A stretch of DNA of 49,361 nt from NCBI GenBank assembly GCA_948467495.1, contig CAOKEO010000009.1, positions 1 to 49,361 on the forward strand, read 5' to 3'. A program made the translations under genes and the position numbers. This DNA is from an uncultured Clostridium sp. (GTDB lineage Bacteria > Bacillota > Clostridia > TANB77 > CAG-508). This document shows, piece after piece, positions 25,725-34,319 of this stretch (positions are counted from its first letter, which is position 1; each line of letters opens with the position of its first letter). The notes beneath the pieces were generated by a model that saw only the letters and a program-made list of their open reading frames with translations, made no database searches and was not told where the DNA came from.

Positions 25725-27911
25725 ATGAAAATTATAAAAAGAGATGGAACAATTGTTAGTTATGATCCAGAGAAAATAAGAGTTGCGATACAAAAAGCAA
25801 ATAATGAAGTAGTAAAAAAAGATAAAGTTTCGAAAGAACAAATCAAAGAAATTATTCAATATATTGAAGAATTAGATAAGCCAAGAATGTTAGTAGAAGA
25901 CATACAAGACATCATAGAAGAAAAGTTGATGGAATTTGACAAATATTCATTAGCCAAAAAATACATTACCTATCGTTATACAAGAGAATTAGTCAGAAAA
26001 GCCAATACAACCGACCAATCTATCAAAGAATTAATTGAAGGGGAAAGCGAATATTGGAACAATGAAAATTCCAATAAAAATGCAAAAGTTGTTACTACAC
26101 AAAGAGATTATTTAGCAGGAATTACCAGTACCGATATTACCAGAAGATTTTTATTATCCGAAGATATTGTAAAAGCACATGATGAAGGAATTATCCATTT
26201 CCATGATGCCGACTATTTTGCACAAAATGCTTTACACAATTGTGAATTAATCAATTTAGATGACATGTTACAAAATGGAACCATTATCAATGGTGTTATG
26301 ATAGAAAAGCCACATCGATTTGCTACAGCGGCAACGATTGCGACACAAATTATATTAGCCGTAACTAGTTCAAGTTATGGGGGAGCAACCATAACATTAA
26401 GCCATTTAGCACCTTTTGTAAGAGATAGTTTTAATAAATACAAGAAAAGATATGAAGAAAGAGGATTAGACAAAAAGACTTGTGAAAAATATGCGAAACA
26501 AGATATTAAAAGAGAAATTGCAGATGGTGTACAAACCTTTAATTATCAAGTCAATTCTATGACAAATACGAATGGACAAGCACCATTTCTATCTGTTTGT
26601 ATGTATTTAGGAGAAACCGAAGAATACAAAGAAGAATTAGCTATGATAATTGAGGAATTTTTAAATCAAAGAATTTTAGGCTTCAAAAATGAAAAAGGTG
26701 TTTATGTAACACCAGCTTTTCCAAAACTTCTTTATGTTTTGGAAGAAGATAATATAAAAGAGGGTAGCAAATATTGGTATTTAACCCAATTAGCAGCAAA
26801 ATGTACTGCCAAAAGAATGGTACCAGATTATATCTCTGAAAAGAAAATGAAAGAACTAAAAATTGATAAAGACGGTAAGGGAAATTGTTATCCTTGTATG
26901 GGATGTCGTTCTTTCTTGACACCTTGGACAACAGAGGGTAACCCTTCGAAAGCGAAAAACTATAAAGAGGGAGAATCCAAATATTATGGAAGATTTAATC
27001 AAGGCGTTGTTACTATCAATTTAGTAGATGTTGCCTTATCTTCTGACCGAGATTTAGATACCTTTTGGAAAATCTATGAGGAAAGATTAGAGTTATGTCA
27101 CAAAGCATTACAAGCAAGACATCAAAGACTAGCAAAAGCAACCAGTGATATTGCTCCAATCTTATGGCAACATGGAGCTTTGGCAAGATTAGAAAAAGGA
27201 GAGAGCATCCATAAATTATTACATGATGGCTATTCAACCATTTCTCTAGGATATGCGGGATTATATGAGTGTGTTAAATATATGACAGGTCACAGTCATA
27301 CCGATAATGGTGAAGGAAAAGAGTTTGGTCTACAAGTAATGCAAAAAATGAATGACAAGTGTAAAGAATGGAAAGAAAAAGAAAATATGGATTATAGTGT
27401 TTATGGAACACCAATTGAGTCTACTACTTATAAATTTGCTAAATGCTTAAAGGAGAGATTTGGTGTGATTAAAGACATTACCGATAAAGATTATATTACC
27501 AATTCTTACCATGTACCAGTGTTTGAAGAGATTGATGCCTTCTCTAAATTGAAGCTAGAAAGCGAATTCCAACAATTGAGTCCAGGTGGTGCGATTTCCT
27601 ATATTGAAACACCAAATCTACAAAATAATCTAGAGTCAGTTTTACAAGTCATTCGTTTTATTTACGATAATATTATGTATGCAGAATTGAATACAAAGTC
27701 TGATTATTGCCAAGAGTGTGGTTTTGATGGCGAGATTTTGATTGATGATGATTTACAATGGTATTGCCCAAATTGCGGTAACCGAAATCATGATACTTTG
27801 AATGTAGCAAGGAGAACTTGTGGCTATATCGGAAGCAATTTTTGGAATAAGGGTAGAACACAGGAGATTAAGGAAAGGGTTCTTCATATTGATAATAAGG
27901 ATGATGAATAG
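25725..27911 (+). CDS. nrdD: Anaerobic ribonucleoside-triphosphate reductase, class III
   Basis: Reduces NTPs to dNTPs under anoxia using a glycyl radical. 728 residues: N-terminal ATP-cone (MKIIKRDGTIVSYDPEKIR, about 1-90), a glycyl-radical barrel with active-site Cys-containing segments, and a C-terminal zinc site with CQECGFDG near 662 and CPNCGNRN near 678. The radical glycine is in RRTCGYIGSNFW near 696-706. All motifs are present. The activating enzyme NrdG follows after a hairpin element. The start ATG follows AAAGGGGAAATAG. Copy A5 of the family A hairpin lies in the leader. Confidence 0.96.
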   Translation: MKIIKRDGTIVSYDPEKIRVAIQKANNEVVKKDKVSKEQIKEIIQYIEELDKPRMLVEDIQDIIEEKLMEFDKYSLAKKYITYRYTRELVRKANTTDQSIKELIEGESEYWNNENSNKNAKVVTTQRDYLAGITSTDITRRFLLSEDIVKAHDEGIIHFHDADYFAQNALHNCELINLDDMLQNGTIINGVMIEKPHRFATAATIATQIILAVTSSSYGGATITLSHLAPFVRDSFNKYKKRYEERGLDKKTCEKYAKQDIKREIADGVQTFNYQVNSMTNTNGQAPFLSVCMYLGETEEYKEELAMIIEEFLNQRILGFKNEKGVYVTPAFPKLLYVLEEDNIKEGSKYWYLTQLAAKCTAKRMVPDYISEKKMKELKIDKDGKGNCYPCMGCRSFLTPWTTEGNPSKAKNYKEGESKYYGRFNQGVVTINLVDVALSSDRDLDTFWKIYEERLELCHKALQARHQRLAKATSDIAPILWQHGALARLEKGESIHKLLHDGYSTISLGYAGLYECVKYMTGHSHTDNGEGKEFGLQVMQKMNDKCKEWKEKENMDYSVYGTPIESTTYKFAKCLKERFGVIKDITDKDYITNSYHVPVFEEIDAFSKLKLESEFQQLSPGGAISYIETPNLQNNLESVLQVIRFIYDNIMYAELNTKSDYCQECGFDGEILIDDDLQWYCPNCGNRNHDTLNVARRTCGYIGSNFWNKGRTQEIKERVLHIDNKDDE

Positions 27912-27915
27912 TGTG

Positions 27916-28050
27916 TTAAAACTAAAAATAATAAATTTGAAAATGCTCGTTCAAGCTAATGTACTGTGACATCCCTCATTCATTTATAAAGCATTTCTAA
28001 CTCAATTACTTTCAATTCGCTTTTTTCAATTTTATTATTTTTAGTTTAAC
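27916..28050 (+). repeat. Single hairpin element D between nrdD and nrdG
   Basis: A long imperfect outer stem starts GTTAAAACTAAAAATAATAA and closes with its near-complement ending TTTTAGTTTAAC, about 28 pairs with one bulged A. Inside, AAATGC pairs with GCATTT. Same architecture as families A-C with an unrelated core. It would be transcribed within the nrdDG operon and could affect the ratio of the two products. Confidence 0.72.
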
Positions 28051-28073
28051 AATGTAGGGAAGGGAAGAATGAA

Positions 28074-28565
28074 ATGAGATATAATAAGATTAGAAAGATG
28101 GATATTTCCAATGGACCAGGTGTAAGGGTGTCAATTTTTATGCAAGGTTGTGCGTTTCATTGCGAAAAGTGTTTTAATCCAGAAACCCATGATTTTAATG
28201 GTGGTAAGGAATTTACAGCGGATACGATTAAAAGAGTATTAGAATTATGTGACAATGAAAATATAGAAGGGTTGTCCATTTTGGGAGGAGAACCAATGCA
28301 TCTTAAAAATATAGAGGCAACCACCAAGCTTGCGAAGGCTTTTAAAGAGAAATTTCCCAATAAAACGATATGGTCATGGTCAGGTTTTTTGTTTGATAAA
28401 GATTTGAAAGATAAAGAGGTTTTAAAGTATATAGATGTTTTAGTGGATGGGCAATATGTGGATGAGCTAAGAGACCCTAAGCTTAAGTATTGTGGCTCTT
28501 CGAATCAAAGAGTGATTGATGTTCAAAAGAGTTTAGAAAAGAATAAGATTGCTTTAGTGGATTAA
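28074..28565 (+). CDS. nrdG: Anaerobic ribonucleotide reductase activating enzyme
   Basis: Radical SAM enzyme that installs the glycyl radical on NrdD. 163 residues, normal for the family. The CxxxCxxC cluster motif is in MQGCAFHCEKCFNPETHDF (Cys about 26, 30, 33). NGPGVRVSIF precedes it and SILGGEPM follows, the SAM-binding GGE motif. It shares the operon with nrdD. Confidence 0.95.
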   Translation: MRYNKIRKMDISNGPGVRVSIFMQGCAFHCEKCFNPETHDFNGGKEFTADTIKRVLELCDNENIEGLSILGGEPMHLKNIEATTKLAKAFKEKFPNKTIWSWSGFLFDKDLKDKEVLKYIDVLVDGQYVDELRDPKLKYCGSSNQRVIDVQKSLEKNKIALVD

Positions 28566-28583
28566 TGTATTATTAAAATTTTA

Positions 28584-28619
28584 AACAAGTAGTTATTGTG
28601 AATGGCTGCTTGTTTTTTT
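28584..28619 (+). terminator. Terminator after nrdG
   Basis: AACAAGTAG pairs with CTGCTTGTT (one G-U pair) and runs into TTTTTTT. Confidence 0.75.
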
Positions 28620-28629
28620 AACAAAGAGA

Positions 28630-28658
28630 TTGACAAATACTGGAAGATAGTGTAGTAT
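28630..28658 (+). promoter_or_regulatory. Promoter of the Rpn-family gene
   Basis: TTGACA (28630-28635), 17 bases, TAGTAT (28653-28658). The leader is about 165 bases long and A-rich. Confidence 0.6.
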
Positions 28659-28826
28659 ATAAGTGTTATTTCGAAATAAAAAGTTAAATCTAATTTTAAA
28701 ATCCAATTTTCAAAAAAACAAAACAGAAGAAAAAATGTAAAAATGAAAGCAAAATACAGCAGAGATAAAGCAAACAGTATATTTACTCCAATATAAAAAT
28801 TGACATAAGAATAAAAAGGAGGTAAA

Positions 28827-30077
28827 ATGAAAGAAATAAATGAAATAAAGAAATTTACTTATGATGATTACATATATTATAAGAAATTTTTCAAGAAAAA
28901 TAAATATAATGAAGTGCTTATGTTATGTGACACAGAAGAAAAATATAGTGATAGAAAAGAAGTCAATAAACCACATGATAAAATTTTTAAAGACGTGTTA
29001 GACGATAAAAAAGAAGTGGTAACATTTTTAAATGAAAGGTTAAAGTTAGCCAATACGAAATATGCTTTAAAAGAAGATGATTTGGAAAAGTATAATAGAG
29101 AATTTATAACAGGTAATTTTCAAAGTATAGAATCTGATATAATTTATAAAAAGAAAGATCAAAATATATTTTTCCTAATTGAGCAACAGTCAACAATAGA
29201 ACCAGCCATGTCATATAGAATTATGAGGTATCAATGGGCGATTATAGAAAGTGCAACAGAGAAAGAAAAATTAAGACAAAAGGAGTATAAATTGCCATCT
29301 GTCATTTCATTTGTAATTTATACAGGAACTGAAAAATGGGAGAAAGCCAATTATTTGATAGATAAGCAAGAGAAATTACTTGGTTGCAAACCAGAATTTT
29401 TTGAAAATTTTCAATTTATTAATGTAAATGAATATACAAAGCAAGAATTATTAGATAAAGAAGGCTTTTTAACAAAAGTAATGTTATTAGAAAAGGCAAG
29501 GAATTATGAAGAATTAGAAGAATATTTAGAGTTAATAATGGAAAGACATTTGGAAGATAAACACAAAGAACTTTTGCAAAGGATGATAAAATATGTTTAT
29601 AAAAACAAACTAAGTGATAAAAAGTATAATAAGTTTATACAAGAGTTGCAAATAAATCAAGAAAAGGGAGGAGATAGTATGTTTGCAGAGATATTAAGTA
29701 AAAAGATTGATGAAGTATTTGAAATGGAAGAAAAAGTTAAAAAACAACAATCAAAAGTAAAACAACAAGAATCAAAGGTAAAAGAGCAAGAATCAAAGGT
29801 AAAAGAGCAAGAATCAAAGGTAAAAGAGCAAGAATCAAAGGTAAAAGAGCAAGAATCAAAAGTAAAACAACAAGAGTCAAAAGTAAAAGAGAAAGAGTTG
29901 AAAGTAAAGGAACGAGAGAAAAAACTAGAAAAGCAAGAGGCCGAAATTAAGCAAGAAAAAAATAATATTATTATGAATATGCTAAGAAATAATATAGATG
30001 AAAATACAATTTTAAGAATTGTTAATATTGATAAAAGTAGGTTAGTAAAAATAAAAAAGCAAATGATGACAAGTTAA
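28827..30077 (+). CDS. Rpn/PD-(D/E)XK nuclease-family protein with a tandem coiled-coil
   Basis: 416 residues. The N-terminal 270 residues match the Rpn (recombination-promoting nuclease, transposase_31-like) family: NKPHDKIFKDVLDDK, then ESDIIYKKKD and FFLIEQQST, giving the Asp...Glu-x-Gln of a PD-(D/E)XK core, then AMSYRIMRYQW. After a short insert (EKGGDSMFAEILSKK) there are about nine heptads of the type SKVKEQE, predicted coiled coil, encoded by a 21-bp tandem repeat. The C-terminus NIIMNMLRNNIDENTILRIV is the short helix commonly found at the end of these proteins. The repeat number may vary between strains. Start ATG behind AAAAGGAGG. Confidence 0.82.
   Translation: MKEINEIKKFTYDDYIYYKKFFKKNKYNEVLMLCDTEEKYSDRKEVNKPHDKIFKDVLDDKKEVVTFLNERLKLANTKYALKEDDLEKYNREFITGNFQSIESDIIYKKKDQNIFFLIEQQSTIEPAMSYRIMRYQWAIIESATEKEKLRQKEYKLPSVISFVIYTGTEKWEKANYLIDKQEKLLGCKPEFFENFQFINVNEYTKQELLDKEGFLTKVMLLEKARNYEELEEYLELIMERHLEDKHKELLQRMIKYVYKNKLSDKKYNKFIQELQINQEKGGDSMFAEILSKKIDEVFEMEEKVKKQQSKVKQQESKVKEQESKVKEQESKVKEQESKVKEQESKVKQQESKVKEKELKVKEREKKLEKQEAEIKQEKNNIIMNMLRNNIDENTILRIVNIDKSRLVKIKKQMMTS
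29741..29925 (+). repeat. 21-bp in-gene tandem repeat
   Basis: About nine units of AAAGGTAAAAGAGCAAGAAT-type sequence with a 21-base period. The central four are nearly identical and the outer ones diverged. The period is a multiple of three, so unit gain or loss keeps the frame. Confidence 0.85.
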
Positions 30078-30117
30078 CTAGTATATAGGAATAATAAAAT
30101 ATGTAACACAAACAATA

Positions 30118-30196
30118 ACTATTTAGAAAAAAATCTAAATAGTTATTGACAAACTAAACAAACCATAGTATAATCTATTTAGAAATATTTCTAAAT
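30118..30196 (+). promoter_or_regulatory. Promoter and operators of the sdpRI operon
   Basis: TTGACA (30146-30151), 17 bases, TATAAT (30169-30174), both perfect. A perfect palindrome ATTTAGAAATATTTCTAAAT covers 30177-30196, just after the -10. A second inverted repeat (AATAACTATTTAGA and complement) ends at the -35. They share ATTTAGA and are likely binding sites of the ArsR-type product, giving autorepression. Confidence 0.75.
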
Positions 30197-30217
30197 ACTA
30201 AAAAGGAAGTGGTCAAT

Positions 30218-30493
30218 ATGGGAATGTCAGAAACAATCAAAGCAATAGCAGACCCAGTCAGAAGAGACATATTAGAAATGCTAAAAGTCGAAAAAAAATC
30301 GGCAGGCGAAATTGCAGAAAAATTCAATCTCACAGGAGCGACTGTCTCGTATCATTTATCCCAACTAAAAAAAGCGAATTTAATTACAGAAAATAAATAC
30401 AAAAATTTTATTTATTATGAATTAAACACATCTGTTTTTGAAGATGTATTATCATGGATTTATCGATTTAGGAAGAAAGAAGGGAATGAATAA
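30218..30493 (+). CDS. sdpR: ArsR-family autorepressor, SdpR-like
   Basis: Winged-helix repressor of 91 residues. SETIKAIADPVRRDILEMLK is the ArsR N-terminal helix pair, and TGATVSYHLSQLKKANLI is the recognition helix region. No metal-binding ELCVC motif is present, as in SdpR. The next gene is SdpI-like, as in the Bacillus subtilis sdpRI pair, where SdpR represses the operon and is sequestered by SdpI at the membrane. Palindromes over the promoter fit autorepression. ATG 30218 is better spaced from AAGGAAG than the GTG at 30209. Confidence 0.85.
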   Translation: MGMSETIKAIADPVRRDILEMLKVEKKSAGEIAEKFNLTGATVSYHLSQLKKANLITENKYKNFIYYELNTSVFEDVLSWIYRFRKKEGNE

Positions 30494-30494
30494 A

Positions 30495-31118
30495 ATGAAA
30501 AATATCAATTGGAAAATTGTAATCATGACAAGCCTTGTATGCTTATTACCTATTGTTTTAGGAATTATATTTTATCAAAAACTACCAGAACAAATGCCAG
30601 TTCACTTTAATATTAACAACGAAGCAGACAATTATGCTTCCAAGAATTTTGCCTTATTTGGCATACCCCTTATTTTAACAGGGGTGCAAATTTTTTGTTG
30701 TATTATAACGGATTGGAAAGAAAACAAAAAGACAAAAAGACCAAGATTTATTACCATTATAAAATGGTTTGTACCAATACTAAGTATCGTAGTATCTACT
30801 ATATTAATTGAAATCCCATTAGGCAGTACAGTAGATGTTAGAAAAAGTGTATGTTTGGTAATCGGTATTTTCTTTATCTTAACAGGAAATTACCTTCCTA
30901 AAATGAGTTACGAAATGGCAAAAGAAAAATTTCATCCTATGCCAAAAGATGAAAAAATATATCGAAAAATAGTTAGAATGTTAGGCTATACTTTTGTCGT
31001 TAGTGGCATTGCTCTATTGATAAGTATTTTGTTTGCTCCAATTTTTACGGTTGCTGTCATCATTGTTTTAGTAGTTGCTATTTTGATAGAAGGATTGTAT
31101 GGTTGGATAAAAAAGTAA
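30495..31118 (+). CDS. sdpI: SdpI-family immunity/signal membrane protein
   Basis: 207 residues with about six membrane helices. The first part is a DUF1648-type segment (YQKLPEQMPVHFNINNEADN); the later segment VCLVIGIFFILTGNYLPKM matches the SdpI family core. In B. subtilis SdpI protects against the SdpC toxin and sequesters SdpR. No SdpC toxin gene is present here, so it may act against foreign toxins. Start ATG 30495 lies two bases after the sdpR stop. An in-frame upstream extension overlapping sdpR was not accepted. Confidence 0.85.
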   Translation: MKNINWKIVIMTSLVCLLPIVLGIIFYQKLPEQMPVHFNINNEADNYASKNFALFGIPLILTGVQIFCCIITDWKENKKTKRPRFITIIKWFVPILSIVVSTILIEIPLGSTVDVRKSVCLVIGIFFILTGNYLPKMSYEMAKEKFHPMPKDEKIYRKIVRMLGYTFVVSGIALLISILFAPIFTVAVIIVLVVAILIEGLYGWIKK

Positions 31119-31279
31119 AATAGAAGATAGTTTGAAAAGCAAGTAATTTCCCATTATTTGCTTTTTTTGATATTTTAGTGTTATGATAATACTGTAAACT
31201 AGGAAAAAATAAGGTTAAAAAATTAAAATTTGATTGTTTTCTAACCACATTTGAGCCTTAAGAAAGGAAAGAAGTTAAA

Positions 31280-31951
31280 ATGCAAAAAATTTTAATTGTA
31301 GAAGATGACGAAAAATTAAGGAACGAATTAGAAACATTTTTAAACAACAATGGGTATCAAGCAGAAACCCTAAAAAGTTTCAACCATACGATACAAGACA
31401 TTTTAAATAGAAATCCAAATTTGTTACTATTAGATGTCAATTTACCTAATGTAGATGGAGAATATATATGCAAAGAAATAAGAAAGCAATCCAATCTGCC
31501 AATTATTATCGTAACTAGCAGAAACAATGAAATCGATGAATTATTAAGTTTAAACTATGGAGCAGACCATTACATTACGAAACCTTTTCATCTTCAAATT
31601 TTATTGGCAAAAATAGCTTCTGTATTAAGAAGAACCAATATAGGAACCAATGCCCAAGACAAAATAGAGGCAAAAGATTTTGTTTTAAATACGGATAAAA
31701 GTACAATCGAAAAAGATGGCAAAGAAATAGAATTAACCAAAAACGAGTTCAGAATTTTAAAATATCTCGTACAAAATCGAAACAAGATTGTAGCAAGAGA
31801 AGAGATTATGGCATGTTTATGGGATAGCGAGAATTTTATAGATGATAACACTTTAACGGTTAATATTACTAGATTGAGAAATAAGTTGGAGGAATTGGAC
31901 TTAAAAGAATTAATACAGACGAAAAGAGGACAAGGTTATATTTTGTTGTAA
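31280..31951 (+). CDS. bceR: OmpR-type response regulator (BceR-like)
   Basis: 223 residues: receiver domain with acidic pocket VEDDEK (about 7-12), phospho-acceptor Asp near 52 in LLLDVNLPNVDG and Lys near 100 in YITKPFH, followed by a winged-helix domain (TKNEFRILKYLVQNR ... VNITRLRNKLEEL). Its partner kinase is the BceS-like gene 240 bases downstream, and the target operon is probably the BceAB transporter at 34.3 kb. Family B element B3 lies between regulator and kinase. Start ATG behind AAAGGAAAG. The symbol is given by context. Confidence 0.88.
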   Translation: MQKILIVEDDEKLRNELETFLNNNGYQAETLKSFNHTIQDILNRNPNLLLLDVNLPNVDGEYICKEIRKQSNLPIIIVTSRNNEIDELLSLNYGADHYITKPFHLQILLAKIASVLRRTNIGTNAQDKIEAKDFVLNTDKSTIEKDGKEIELTKNEFRILKYLVQNRNKIVAREEIMACLWDSENFIDDNTLTVNITRLRNKLEELDLKELIQTKRGQGYILL

Positions 31952-31970
31952 TTATTATGAATTTAATTGT

Positions 31971-32153
31971 TGTATCAATCATTTTTTTATACCTTGTGTG
32001 TCGCAACCTATTAAATGAAAATCTGTGTGGGTTGCTCCAACTGCTATTTGCCAAAAGCTCGTTTTGCTGTCCACTGTTAAAGCTTGCTTGTTACAGTGAC
32101 AGTATGCAGTGGCTGGTCGCTTACGCGGTATTACAAAAATGATTGATAAAACA
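31971..32153 (+). repeat. Family B hairpin element, copy B3 (long form)
   Basis: The outer stem TGTATCAATCATTTTTTTAT is specific to this copy, yet pairs with ACAAAAATGATTGATAAAAC. The core CCTTGTGTGTCGCAACC...GGTTGCTCC...GGTCGCTTACGCGGT is shared with B1 and B2. It lies between bceR and bceS and would be part of one transcript. Confidence 0.82.
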
Positions 32154-32190
32154 TTAGATTATAATTAAACAAAGTAGAAAGGATTCTAAA

Positions 32191-33213
32191 ATGCGATTTA
32201 CAGATTTTTTAAAAGATAAATTATTAACTATTAGTTTATTGTTATTTGCTCTTATTACAATCGAGATATTTTTAGCCATATATCCAATAGGAAATTTCAT
32301 CAAATTTTATATTCCAATCATCCTGATTCTATTCTATTGGATAGGAATTAGCATGGAATATTTTATTAAAAGAAAGTTTTATCAAAATGTGTTTCATACC
32401 CTAGATGAATTAGACGAAAAATATTTAGTCAATGAATTAATCAAAAATCCTAATTTTATGGAGGGAAAGTTATTAAAAGAGGTATTAGAACAGACCGATA
32501 AAGCTATGTTAGAGAAGGTAAATCAATATAAATATTTACAAGAAGATTATAAGGAATATATTGAATTATGGATTCATGAAATTAAAACACCAATTACAGC
32601 CAGTAAAATGGTGATTGAAAACAACAAAAATGAAATTACGAAAAGCATTGATGAGGAATTAGATAAAATAGAAGACTATACGGAACAAGCTCTTTTCTAT
32701 GCAAGGAGCAATACCGTAGAAAAGGATTATTACATTAAAAAAAGTAATTTGAAAGATATGGTAAATGAATGTGTTAAGAAAAACAAAAATATATTGATTC
32801 AAGAGAAAATAAGTATCAATATACATGATTTAGAGCTAAGTGTTAATACAGATAGTAAATGGATTGTTTTTATTTTAAATCAACTAATACAAAATAGTGT
32901 GAAATATCGAAAAGAAGACAGTCATTCCAAAATTGAAATGTATGCAGAATTGGGAAAAGAGAATGTGATTTTATATGTGAAAGATAATGGCATTGGTATT
33001 AAAAAGGGAGAAATTACGCGAGTTTTTGAAAAAGGCTTTACGGGAACAAATGGAAGACGAGCCAACAAGAAATCGACAGGGATTGGCTTGTATTTGTGTA
33101 AAAAGCTATGTGATAAGCTTGGTATTGCCATTGAACTGAATTCAACACAAGGAGAAGGGACAGAAATAAGGTTGGTTTTTCCACAAGGGAGCTATACAAT
33201 TTTAGAAAAATAA
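32191..33213 (+). CDS. bceS: BceS-type intramembrane-sensing histidine kinase
   Basis: 340 residues. Two membrane helices (about 12-32 and 37-57) are separated by only a few residues, so there is no extracellular sensor; such kinases sense through their ABC transporter. The dimerisation domain has the phospho-accepting His near 129 in WIHEIKTPITASK. The ATPase domain has the N box QLIQNSVKYR, then VKDNGIGIK and GFTGTNGRRANKKSTGIGLYL. It works with the upstream response regulator and probably the BceAB pair downstream to detect cell-wall-active peptides. Start ATG behind GAAAGGA. Confidence 0.9.
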   Translation: MRFTDFLKDKLLTISLLLFALITIEIFLAIYPIGNFIKFYIPIILILFYWIGISMEYFIKRKFYQNVFHTLDELDEKYLVNELIKNPNFMEGKLLKEVLEQTDKAMLEKVNQYKYLQEDYKEYIELWIHEIKTPITASKMVIENNKNEITKSIDEELDKIEDYTEQALFYARSNTVEKDYYIKKSNLKDMVNECVKKNKNILIQEKISINIHDLELSVNTDSKWIVFILNQLIQNSVKYRKEDSHSKIEMYAELGKENVILYVKDNGIGIKKGEITRVFEKGFTGTNGRRANKKSTGIGLYLCKKLCDKLGIAIELNSTQGEGTEIRLVFPQGSYTILEK

Positions 33214-33227
33214 GTAAGGAAAGGAAG

Positions 33228-33338
33228 TTTTTTGAAAAATATTGTGTGGATGGCTGGCATCCAAATCAGAGATTTGTGGAAGAAATTTTGGCAAATAAAA
33301 TTGCTGATTTTATAAAATCACAAAAGTTTTTTATGTGA
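33228..33338 (+). pseudogene. C-terminal remnant of an SGNH/GDSL hydrolase-like gene
   Basis: Immediately after the kinase, an open stretch encodes FFEKYCVDGWHPNQRFVEE, then ILANKIADFIKSQ and TGA. The DxxHPN pattern followed by an amphipathic helix is the typical end of SGNH hydrolases, where the Asp and His are catalytic. The rest of the gene is missing and there is no start codon. It marks a deletion between kinase and transporter. Confidence 0.5.
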
Positions 33339-33451
33339 AATTTGTTATAATTCCAATGTAGTAATTAACATTTTTTAAAGTGGTTCATCACCACTACTTT
33401 CTTTTAATCTATAATTTTAAGAAAGTCACAACTTAAAGGAGGGAAAGCAAC

Positions 33452-33973
33452 ATGAAGAATGGAGAAAAAACTTGGGAGGTTGACATAGGTGAATGGGATT
33501 TCGAAAAAGAAAAAGCTGAATTAGAATGGAATCCAAATACACATATCTGGAAACTTACCATTAGTAGGAATTCGAAAGTAATTTGTATAAGTACAATAAT
33601 GTGGCACTATATGACTCAAATTGTATTTACAGATGCAGAACAACGGCAAGAAGTTTTCTTTGAAATTTTCGAGAAAAAATTCAATGAGGAATTTTATCAT
33701 CCAAAGGAACTAGATGAAATAGCCAAAAAGATTACAGAAATATGCAAAATTGTGTGGAAATATTTTGGTAAAGATTCCAGATTTTCACCAGAAGAGAGTT
33801 GTGCTGAAGAATTGCTTCTAAATCATTTTTCTAATAATGCAACATTTCATGTTTATTATGGCAATGGTCTTTTCTTTGGAATGAAAAGAAAGCGTTTTAA
33901 CAAAGAAGAGGTAGAAAAAATAGAAGCCATTCCTATGAGATGCAGAGAAAGTCCCTTAAAATTTCCTTGGTAG
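33452..33973 (+). CDS. Protein of unknown function
   Basis: 173 residues, soluble and highly charged, with many aromatic residues (WEVDIGEWDF, IWKLTISRNS, YYGNGLFFGMKRKRF). No signal peptide and no known motif was recognised. It is preceded by AAAGGAGGG and followed by a strong terminator, so it is a separate unit between the BceS-like and BceA-like genes. It contains one of the few CGG codons that must be read as a normal codon: GAA-CAA-CGG-CAA at 33644. Skipping the C there would lead to a stop after about 22 codons. This may mark it as recently acquired. Confidence 0.6.
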   Translation: MKNGEKTWEVDIGEWDFEKEKAELEWNPNTHIWKLTISRNSKVICISTIMWHYMTQIVFTDAEQRQEVFFEIFEKKFNEEFYHPKELDEIAKKITEICKIVWKYFGKDSRFSPEESCAEELLLNHFSNNATFHVYYGNGLFFGMKRKRFNKEEVEKIEAIPMRCRESPLKFPW

Positions 33974-34002
33974 CATTTCGGATTGATGATGTTGTCATTG
34001 AA

Positions 34003-34047
34003 AAAACGCATCCTTCAAATATTAGGGTATTTGGAGGGTGCGTTTTT
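34003..34047 (+). terminator. Terminator after the 33452 gene
   Basis: A long stem, AAACGCATCC...GGGTGCGTTT with CAAATA/TATTTG, is followed by a T run. Confidence 0.85.
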
Positions 34048-34148
34048 ACATTACAAAACTGTAAGGTTTTTGTAAGGCAAATCGATGTTACCTAAAAGAA
34101 AAATGATTTATACTTAAAATAGAACAATATTATTTAGCTTTTTTAAAA

Positions 34149-34276
34149 AAATTTATCTATTTTTATTCATAACTCCCAGCTACATAACAAACTGTAAACC
34201 AAATTTTGTAAAATTTGGTAACAGTTTATAATTTGCTGATCCCCCGATTTGTTATTCATAAAAAATAGATAAATTT
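34149..34276 (-). repeat. Family A hairpin element, copy A6 (inverted)
   Basis: Minus strand: outer stem AAATTTATCTAT with complement, ATAAC/GTTAT, the conserved AAATCGGGGGATCAGC, and inner stem AAACTGT/ACAGTTT enclosing CCAAATTTT/AAAATTTGG. Every stem differs from A1 but still pairs. It is in the leader of the BceAB operon. Confidence 0.82.
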
Positions 34277-34319
34277 CAAGAAAAAAACTAAACTAAAACA
34301 AGAAAGGAGATTTTATCAA

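Noticed and set aside
29741..29925. CRISPR-like array
   Set aside because: Units are contiguous without spacers and keep one reading frame, so it is a coding tandem repeat.
30438..30494. Longer N-terminus for SdpI overlapping sdpR
   Set aside because: The extension repeats sdpR sequence in another frame. ATG 30495 begins a normal family N-terminus.
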